From contig JAMPIK010000021.1 of NCBI GenBank assembly GCA_023662865.1, forward strand, positions 1 to 38,671: 38,671 bases of DNA, in the 5' to 3' direction. Shown piece after piece: positions 34,325 to 38,671 of this stretch. The position numbers and the translations under genes are program-made. The stretch is from Prevotella sp. Lineage in GTDB: Bacteria > Bacteroidota > Bacteroidia > Bacteroidales > Muribaculaceae. A model generated the notes under the pieces. That model was given only the letters and a program-made list of their open reading frames with translations, searched no databases and was not told the DNA's origin. How positions within the stretch are numbered: the first letter of the stretch is position 1; each line of letters starts with the position of its first letter.

Positions 34325-35245
34325 CTACGAGAAATACATGGGATGGTTGAGGAGGTTTTGGCAGCCTGCGGGGGAGCCGAGGATGCGGCGTATGGCCATG
34401 GGTTGTTGGGGGAAGAGAGGGGCATCGCCCGGGGCGTCGTTGCTCATGCGACATATGCGCACCGAGCCTGAACTGTGTATTATTGTTTTGTTACCCATAT
34501 AGATAGCCACATGGTTTACTCGGCCATTGTCACCATAGAAAATGAGGTCACCCTCCTTCGCTTCATCAATGGAATTAACCGGTTCGCCGCATTTGATTTG
34601 CATTGAAGTGTCTCTCGGCAGCAATATACCTGCTCTTTGAAATACGAGTTGTGTGAAGCCCGAGCAATCGGGAGCGAGCGAGGAGGTGCCACCCCACAGA
34701 TACGGGTCTCCGAGCATGGAGAATGCCGTTTCAATAACTTGCATAGCACCGGCGGCAGTACACTGTTCAACCCACGTAGCAAGATCCGGGTAAAAATCCG
34801 CTGCATTCGCGTAAAGAGTTTCTCCGGAAGGACATATAACAGAGATTCGAGTAGAGTCGGGATTATGAGCATCTTTCACGAGCATTGAGCCGAAAGTGGC
34901 GTATCCGGCCGGGAGGCCGTCAGCATCAACCAACCGTGAGAGCCAAGCCCGGCAGACTATGCGCGGCGATTGCTTCCACTGTGCATATTGCTCATCGGAT
35001 AGGAATTGCAAAGAGTTTTCACGCACATAGCCGGAATAGTCATCGGGAGTGAGTATCCGACACCAATCGCCTGATTTTGACAGGATTTTGACAGGTGAGC
35101 CGAGAATAGCCTGCGAAGATTGCTCGGCGGCGTGAGCAGGTTTAGTGCGTATGCACGCAACCGGGATTTTGACTATTGCAAATCGATTCGCCCATAGGCA
35201 ACATGCACACAGGCAGATGCACAGGAGTAAGAATAGCCTTTTCAT
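34325..35245 (-). CDS. NlpC/P60 family cell-wall peptidase with SH3 domains
   Basis: Enzymes of this type cut gamma-D-Glu-diamino acid bonds in peptidoglycan stem peptides. The 306-aa protein has a signal peptide (hydrophobic LFLLLCICLCACCLWA), two SH3b-like domains (about residues 22-160: IRTKPAHAAEQSS, GDWCRI) and a C-terminal NlpC/P60 domain. The catalytic Cys is in APDCSGFTQLVFQ, and the His residues are in NHVAIYMG and IIHSSG. This layout is that of YkfC-like dipeptidyl-peptidases. A lipobox-like Cys run in the signal sequence might also allow lipid attachment. It overlaps the upstream GYF_2 gene stop by 4 nt. Confidence 0.9.
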   Translation of the reverse strand: MKRLFLLLCICLCACCLWANRFAIVKIPVACIRTKPAHAAEQSSQAILGSPVKILSKSGDWCRILTPDDYSGYVRENSLQFLSDEQYAQWKQSPRIVCRAWLSRLVDADGLPAGYATFGSMLVKDAHNPDSTRISVICPSGETLYANAADFYPDLATWVEQCTAAGAMQVIETAFSMLGDPYLWGGTSSLAPDCSGFTQLVFQRAGILLPRDTSMQIKCGEPVNSIDEAKEGDLIFYGDNGRVNHVAIYMGNKTIIHSSGSVRICRMSNDAPGDAPLFPQQPMAIRRILGSPAGCQNLLNHPMYFS

Positions 35246-35811
35246 AAGAGGTCAAAGCCGCAGCAAGCAATAACAAGGCTAATGACAGAGCAGACAGAGG
35301 CGCCGATACCAAGACCGACCGCCAAACCGGAGAGTTCGGATTTTTTCACCGGATTGTCGGCATTGAGCGGAGAGAAGAAATTTTTGGCGCAAATAATGCC
35401 GGCGATAGCTGTGAGCAAGGGTGCAAGCACATATAATGATAAAATCAGGAGCATCTCGCCGCCGTCAATAATAGATGATTTAGCGAAAGTTACGATGCAG
35501 GTAGCGAAAGCGAGGACAACGGCGAGAATCGGGAAAGTGTACGGGTTTGAGAGGAAACCCTTAAACTTATCTTTGTCAATGGGAATAGTCACCGTAATAC
35601 CCTGATTTGCAGTATCATCGTCAACCGGGACAACGACAGAGCCGTTTGAGTTGAGGAAAGCCATTATCTCCGGGATCTGTTCGGCGTTCACCCAAGCGGG
35701 AGTACCTGTTTTCCAGACTCTTGATTTGGGATTAAGTCCGTATTTCTCAGCCATTTCGGGAATTTCGAGCGGGCCGAATTGTTCGTCTTTGTATTTGATA
35801 TAATATTTCAT
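35242..35811 (-). CDS. GYF_2 domain membrane protein
   Basis: The 189-aa protein starts with a GYF_2 domain (MKYYIKYKDEQFGPLEIPEM, VWKTGTPAWVNA), clearly related to that of the 33683-34261 gene. From about residue 90 there are three hydrophobic segments: FPILAVVLAFATCIVTFA, LYVLAPLLTAIAGIICA and a C-terminal one ending CCGFDLL. It is the first gene of the GYF-NlpC-GYF unit, and its stop overlaps the NlpC/P60 start by 4 nt. This suggests that the two membrane proteins and the wall hydrolase work together, but no function is established. Confidence 0.82.
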   Translation of the reverse strand: MKYYIKYKDEQFGPLEIPEMAEKYGLNPKSRVWKTGTPAWVNAEQIPEIMAFLNSNGSVVVPVDDDTANQGITVTIPIDKDKFKGFLSNPYTFPILAVVLAFATCIVTFAKSSIIDGGEMLLILSLYVLAPLLTAIAGIICAKNFFSPLNADNPVKKSELSGLAVGLGIGASVCSVISLVIACCGFDLL

Positions 35812-35842
35812 AAGTTTAGGAATTATCTAATTACAGTAAATC

Positions 35843-35860
35843 GGTGTCCTGTCGGACACC
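35843..35860 (-). promoter_or_regulatory. Leader hairpin of the GYF_2-NlpC/P60 unit
   Basis: GGTGTCC and GGACACC pair perfectly (7 bp) around a 4-nt loop. The hairpin lies inside the roughly 80-nt leader predicted between the promoter at 35896-35926 and the ATG at 35811. It has no T-tract on the minus strand, so it is more likely a message-stabilising or translation-controlling structure than a terminator. It does not match a riboswitch I know. Confidence 0.45.
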
Positions 35861-35895
35861 TTAACTTAATCTTGTGAGAAAGAATAAGCTGAGTG

Positions 35896-35926
35896 CAAAG
35901 TTAAATAAAATAATCGTAATTACAAT
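35896..35926 (-). promoter_or_regulatory. Promoter of the GYF_2-NlpC/P60 unit
   Basis: Read on the minus strand, TAACTTTG (35903-35896) is a full -7 match. ATTG (35926-35923), 19 nt upstream, is a one-mismatch -33. The expected start is near 35891. For the divergent porV gene on the plus strand no equally clear promoter was found in the remaining 50 bp; the best stretch is TATTTTTTTG at 35926-35935. Confidence 0.6.
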
Positions 35927-35977
35927 ATTTTTTTGATTTTTGAGTTTATAATGTGTACAGTAATACAACATCACTTC

Positions 35978-37198
35978 ATGATGCAGATAAAGAATAAGAT
36001 AATAATGTGTTTGGCAGCCGGCGCGCTCAGCGTGATGCCGGTGTATGCCGACAATGAAATCAAGGATAATGAATTCAACCCGGTGAATACGGGTGTCACC
36101 ACCCTTGGCATAACCCCGGATGCTCGCGGCTCGGCCATGGGTAACTTGGGCGCGGCAACCGACCCGGACATCAATGCACAGTTCTGGAATCCGTCGAAGT
36201 ATGCGTTTGCGTATTCAGCCGGCGGATTGGGTATTTCATACACGCCGTGGCTGCGCAAGTTAGTGAACGACATATTTTTGGCGGACTTGTCGGGGTATAT
36301 GAAACTTGGCAGCGGCGACAATCAGGCGTTGTCGGCATCGTTTCGCTACTTTTCGCTGGGCGAGGTGACTACCAACGACGGTGAAGGGGTTGCCATACAG
36401 ACCATTAACCCGTATGAGTTTGCATTTGATGTGGGCTACTCCCGCAAATTGTCAGAGAAATTTTCAATGGGCGTAGTACTCCGTTATATATTGTCCGACC
36501 TCTCATATAATGATGCGTACAGCGGAGAGCAGTCAACGGCAGCATCGGCTTTTTCGGCCGATATTTCCGGCTATTATGTAACATATCCAATGGTCGGGCG
36601 CAATGAATGTCAGTTTGCATGGGGTTTCAATATCTCGAACATCGGCTCGAAAGTGAGCTATAATCACGGCACCAACAATGCCTTCCTTCCGACAAATCTC
36701 CGACTGGGAGCCAACTTCATGTTCCCGCTTGCCGATTACAATACTCTTGCTTTCGGACTTGACTTGAACAAACTCCTTGTGCCTACCAAGCCGCTTGCCC
36801 GGAATTATGACATGGACAGTCAGGAGGGTCAGGAAGAGTATGAGAAAGCGTTGGACGACTGGGAGAATATGTCGCCGATTACGGGTATCTTCAAGAGCTT
36901 CTCGGATGCGCCCGGCGGATTTAAGGAAGAGCTTCAGGAGATAAATATCTCATTAGGTGCGGAGTACGCTTACAATCAACAGTTTTTTGCGCGTCTCGGA
37001 TATTATTATGAGAATGCGAACAAGGGAGGACGCTCGTATTTCGGTTTGGGTGCGGGGTTCTCGCTGAATGTGGTAAGGCTTGATGCATCATATATGATTG
37101 CCACTGCGCAGAGTTCACCATTGGACCAGACCTTGCGCTTCACTCTGAGCTTTGATATGGACGGGCTTCGGGATTTGCTGGGCAAACGCCGGAAGTAA
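35978..37198 (+). CDS. porV: Type IX secretion system outer-membrane protein PorV
   Basis: PorV (LptO) is a FadL-like barrel that caps the T9SS Sov pore, takes folded cargo from it and passes the cargo to PorU. The protein of 406 aa has a signal peptide (NKIIMCLAAGALSVMPVYA). The family start TGVTTLGITPDARGSAMGNLGAAT is followed by FWNPSKYAF, then barrel strands to the end (LRFTLSFDMDGL). Two adjacent ATGs (35978, 35981) could serve; an upstream in-frame ATG at 35951 gives a poorer signal peptide. It is followed by ispF after 32 nt. In P. gingivalis porU and porV are neighbours; here they are separate. Confidence 0.9.
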   Translation: MMQIKNKIIMCLAAGALSVMPVYADNEIKDNEFNPVNTGVTTLGITPDARGSAMGNLGAATDPDINAQFWNPSKYAFAYSAGGLGISYTPWLRKLVNDIFLADLSGYMKLGSGDNQALSASFRYFSLGEVTTNDGEGVAIQTINPYEFAFDVGYSRKLSEKFSMGVVLRYILSDLSYNDAYSGEQSTAASAFSADISGYYVTYPMVGRNECQFAWGFNISNIGSKVSYNHGTNNAFLPTNLRLGANFMFPLADYNTLAFGLDLNKLLVPTKPLARNYDMDSQEGQEEYEKALDDWENMSPITGIFKSFSDAPGGFKEELQEINISLGAEYAYNQQFFARLGYYYENANKGGRSYFGLGAGFSLNVVRLDASYMIATAQSSPLDQTLRFTLSFDMDGLRDLLGKRRK

Positions 37199-37230
37199 AG
37201 GTAAGAGTGTGTCTAATCTTTATTTTGAAG

Positions 37231-37725
37231 ATGGATATGAATATACGTACCGGGTTTGGATATGATGTGCATCGGTTTGCAACCGGGCGCGAGCTTTGGT
37301 TGTGCGGTGTGCAAGTGCCTTATGAGCAGGGGCTGCTCGGGCACAGCGATGCAGATGTGGCGATACATGCTTTGTGTGACGCTCTTTTGGGGGCTGCCGC
37401 ATTACGCGATATCGGTTACCATTTTCCCGACACTGATGCGCGGTATAAAGGGATTGACTCCAAGCTTCTTCTCGTAAAAGTTGCAAAGCTTTTGAAGGTG
37501 AAAGGGTATTTGATTGGGAATGTGGATATTACCATATGTGCACAAGCACCGAAACTGAGTCCGCACATTGAAGATATGCGCCGGAAACTGGCAGAGTGTA
37601 CGAGGCTGGACGTTAATGCGGTGAGTGTAAAGGCCACGACCACCGAGCACCTGGGCTTTACCGGGCGTAAGGAAGGGATAGCTGCTTATGCTACTTGTTT
37701 GATTTACAAGGACTCAGGGATTTGA
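37231..37725 (+). CDS. ispF: 2-C-methyl-D-erythritol 2,4-cyclodiphosphate synthase
   Basis: Forms the cyclic diphosphate intermediate of the non-mevalonate isoprenoid pathway. The protein of 164 aa shows the zinc ligands in GYDVHRF and GHSDADVAIHALCDALLGA. The family segments DIGYHFPDTD, QAPKLSPHI and the C-terminal TTTEHLGFTGRKEGIAAYA are all present. Start codons at 37231 and 37237 are both possible; either gives a normal length. Its TGA stop overlaps the TTG start of the next gene by 4 nt, so the muramidase is translationally coupled to it. Confidence 0.95.
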   Translation: MDMNIRTGFGYDVHRFATGRELWLCGVQVPYEQGLLGHSDADVAIHALCDALLGAAALRDIGYHFPDTDARYKGIDSKLLLVKVAKLLKVKGYLIGNVDITICAQAPKLSPHIEDMRRKLAECTRLDVNAVSVKATTTEHLGFTGRKEGIAAYATCLIYKDSGI

Positions 37726-38465
37726 AAAAACCGACACGACATGACATATTGGTATCGATATTTTTCCTGATAGTGCTTGCCGGACTTTGTTATGCCGGCA
37801 AGTGGGTATGGGATACATATCGCACGCCTCGCGCCAAGGTGAATTTTGAAGAGTACCCGGTGCGAGGTGTAGACTTGTCGCAGCATAATGGTGAGGTTGA
37901 TTTTCAGAAGGTTGCGGAAGACAGTATCTCGTTTGTATGGCTGAAAGCGAGCGAAGGAGAGACGATAACGAATAAGACCTTTTCGGAAAATTACACAAAG
38001 GCGGAGAAGGCCGGGCTTGCAGTGGGCGCGTATCATTTTTTTCGGTTTGATTGCGACGGTGTGGCGCAGGCATTGAACCTTTGCAAAGTATTGGAGGGAA
38101 GGCGTCCGCCAATGGGAGTAGCCATAGATGTCGAGCTTGAGAATAACGCGAAGGGAGAAGACGATGTGTTGGTGATATCGCGGCTTGAGAGTATGGTTGA
38201 TTATCTGGATATGAGGGGTTTGCCGGTGACAATCTATACGAACAAGGAGGGGTATTCGCGGTTTATCAAGAATCATTTGGAGAATTATCCGTTGTGGATA
38301 TGCTCGTTTCGGGATTATGCTCCGTTTGACGATGATACGCCGTGGACCTATTGGCAGTATTCACATTCCGGCCGGGTGGACGGTGTGAAGGGGAAAGTGG
38401 ACGGAGATGTATATCATGGTAGTGCCGAAGGGTTCTGGATAATGCTTGATGGGCTTTATGAATAG
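37722..38465 (+). CDS. Membrane-anchored GH25 family muramidase
   Basis: GH25 enzymes cleave the MurNAc-GlcNAc bond of peptidoglycan. From a TTG start at 37722, overlapping the ispF stop as TTGA, the protein has 247 aa. It has a short basic start, one membrane segment (ILVSIFFLIVLAGLCYAG) and a GH25 barrel. The catalytic acids lie in RGVDLSQHNG (D51) and MGVAIDVELE (D136, E138). FVWLKASEG, GAYHFFRF and TYWQYSHSG complete the family pattern. No ATG lies in a suitable place, and an earlier TTG at 37695 would lie deeper inside ispF. The active domain would face the periplasm. Confidence 0.88.
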   Translation: MKKPTRHDILVSIFFLIVLAGLCYAGKWVWDTYRTPRAKVNFEEYPVRGVDLSQHNGEVDFQKVAEDSISFVWLKASEGETITNKTFSENYTKAEKAGLAVGAYHFFRFDCDGVAQALNLCKVLEGRRPPMGVAIDVELENNAKGEDDVLVISRLESMVDYLDMRGLPVTIYTNKEGYSRFIKNHLENYPLWICSFRDYAPFDDDTPWTYWQYSHSGRVDGVKGKVDGDVYHGSAEGFWIMLDGLYE

Positions 38466-38493
38466 TATCATCACATCGTCCCTTCGGGGATTA

Positions 38494-38652
38494 AGAGCTT
38501 GTTTAATAAAAAATGTGAACGTCAGGGTCGCAGATGTGCCTCAGCTTTGAGGCTTCAGGTGAAGGAACATAGCGGGCTATGTGACTGAAACAAAGGCTCA
38601 AAGCTGAGGTGGAGCCGCGAGACATAACGGTAATTTTGGGAAACAAGACTCT
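38494..38652. repeat. MITE-like element with nested palindromes
   Basis: A 159-bp non-coding unit. AGAGCTTGTTT (38494-38504) and AAACAAGACTCT (38641-38652) are imperfect terminal inverted repeats (one base extra). Inside, CCTCAGCTTTGAG (38539-38551) pairs perfectly with CTCAAAGCTGAGG (38597-38609). At the centre ACATAGC-GG-GCTATGT (38567-38582) forms a further hairpin. No coding frame is present. The layout fits a miniature transposable element moved by a transposase encoded elsewhere, or a structured intergenic repeat. No certain target-site duplication was seen. Confidence 0.62.
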
Positions 38653-38671
38653 CAATGAAGTAAAAAGATAA

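Noticed and set aside
9033..37216. The 15-mer TAAGAGTGTGTCTAA occurs after the obgE stop (about 9034) and after the porV stop (about 37202), like a pair of transposon ends.
   Set aside because: A few identical 15-mers are expected by chance when both strands of a 38-kb window are compared. Nothing around the two copies is alike, and the first lies inside the coding region of the minus-strand secreted protein.
38479..38490. TCCC-TTCG-GGGA hairpin after the muramidase stop as a terminator.
   Set aside because: The stem has only 4 bp and no T-tract follows directly, so it is too weak to list as a terminator.

Overview
The window looks like a piece of a Bacteroidales chromosome that carries a type IX secretion system (T9SS), so more like the Porphyromonas/Tannerella/Muribaculaceae side than Bacteroides itself. 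The support is: PorU and PorV T9SS proteins; DUF3078, Wzi and GYF_2 proteins of Bacteroidetes type; lipoproteins with Bacteroidetes lipoboxes; no Shine-Dalgarno-like sites before the genes; and at least seven promoters of the Bacteroidetes form TTTG-N19/20-TAnnTTTG. No insertion sequence, phage or CRISPR array was seen.

Layout. (1) Positions 1-190, minus strand: a small SRP RNA and, 3 nt after it, a tRNA-Thr(UGU) cut by the window edge, under one good promoter. (2) Positions 311-2566, minus strand: a visibly AT-richer two-gene block. It holds a C10 (streptopain-type) protease lipoprotein gene broken by a frameshift and an in-frame stop, followed by an intact lipoprotein of unknown function and a terminator. 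(3) Positions 2711-9030, plus strand: bioB, acyl-CoA ligase, prfB, a CBS-domain sugar nucleotidyltransferase resembling PtmE, and obgE, tightly packed. (4) Positions 23162 down to 8961, minus strand: porU, rex, a degenerate FAH-fold protein, a second PorU-like C25 protease, parE, coaD, a C-terminal processing protease, a DUF3078 protein and a small secreted protein, probably one long transcription unit. Its last gene overlaps the end of obgE by 70 bp. (5) Positions 25358 down to 23634: pheS-nth, divergent from a LOG-family gene, with a perfect inverted repeat between the two promoters.

(6) Positions 33667 down to 25979, minus strand, is the most distinctive region. Eight genes run without a single intergenic base, each start overlapping the previous stop by 4-11 nt: a GlsB/OlsB-like lipid N-acyltransferase, a Wzi-family outer-membrane protein, a lipocalin-like lipoprotein, legB, an ATP-grasp ligase, legI, legG and legF. 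This is a legionaminic-acid-type nonulosonate pathway joined to envelope functions. The aminotransferase (LegC) and acetyltransferase (LegH) expected between LegB and LegG are absent from the window, and an uncharacterised ATP-grasp enzyme sits beside LegB. The PtmE-like enzyme, which would feed the same pathway, lies about 18 kb away in the bioB-obgE unit.

(7) Positions 35926 down to 33683, minus strand: a GYF_2 membrane protein, an NlpC/P60 cell-wall hydrolase and a second GYF_2 membrane protein. (8) Positions 35978-38465, plus strand: porV, ispF and a membrane-anchored GH25 muramidase. (9) Positions 38494-38652: a nested-palindrome MITE-like element.

Taken together the region mixes housekeeping (bioB, prfB, obgE, parE, coaD, pheS, nth, ispF) with envelope building: T9SS maturation (PorU, PorV), nonulosonate sugar synthesis, capsule or surface glycan attachment, acyl-amino-acid lipid synthesis and peptidoglycan turnover. 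All functional calls rest on motifs read by eye; no database search was run.
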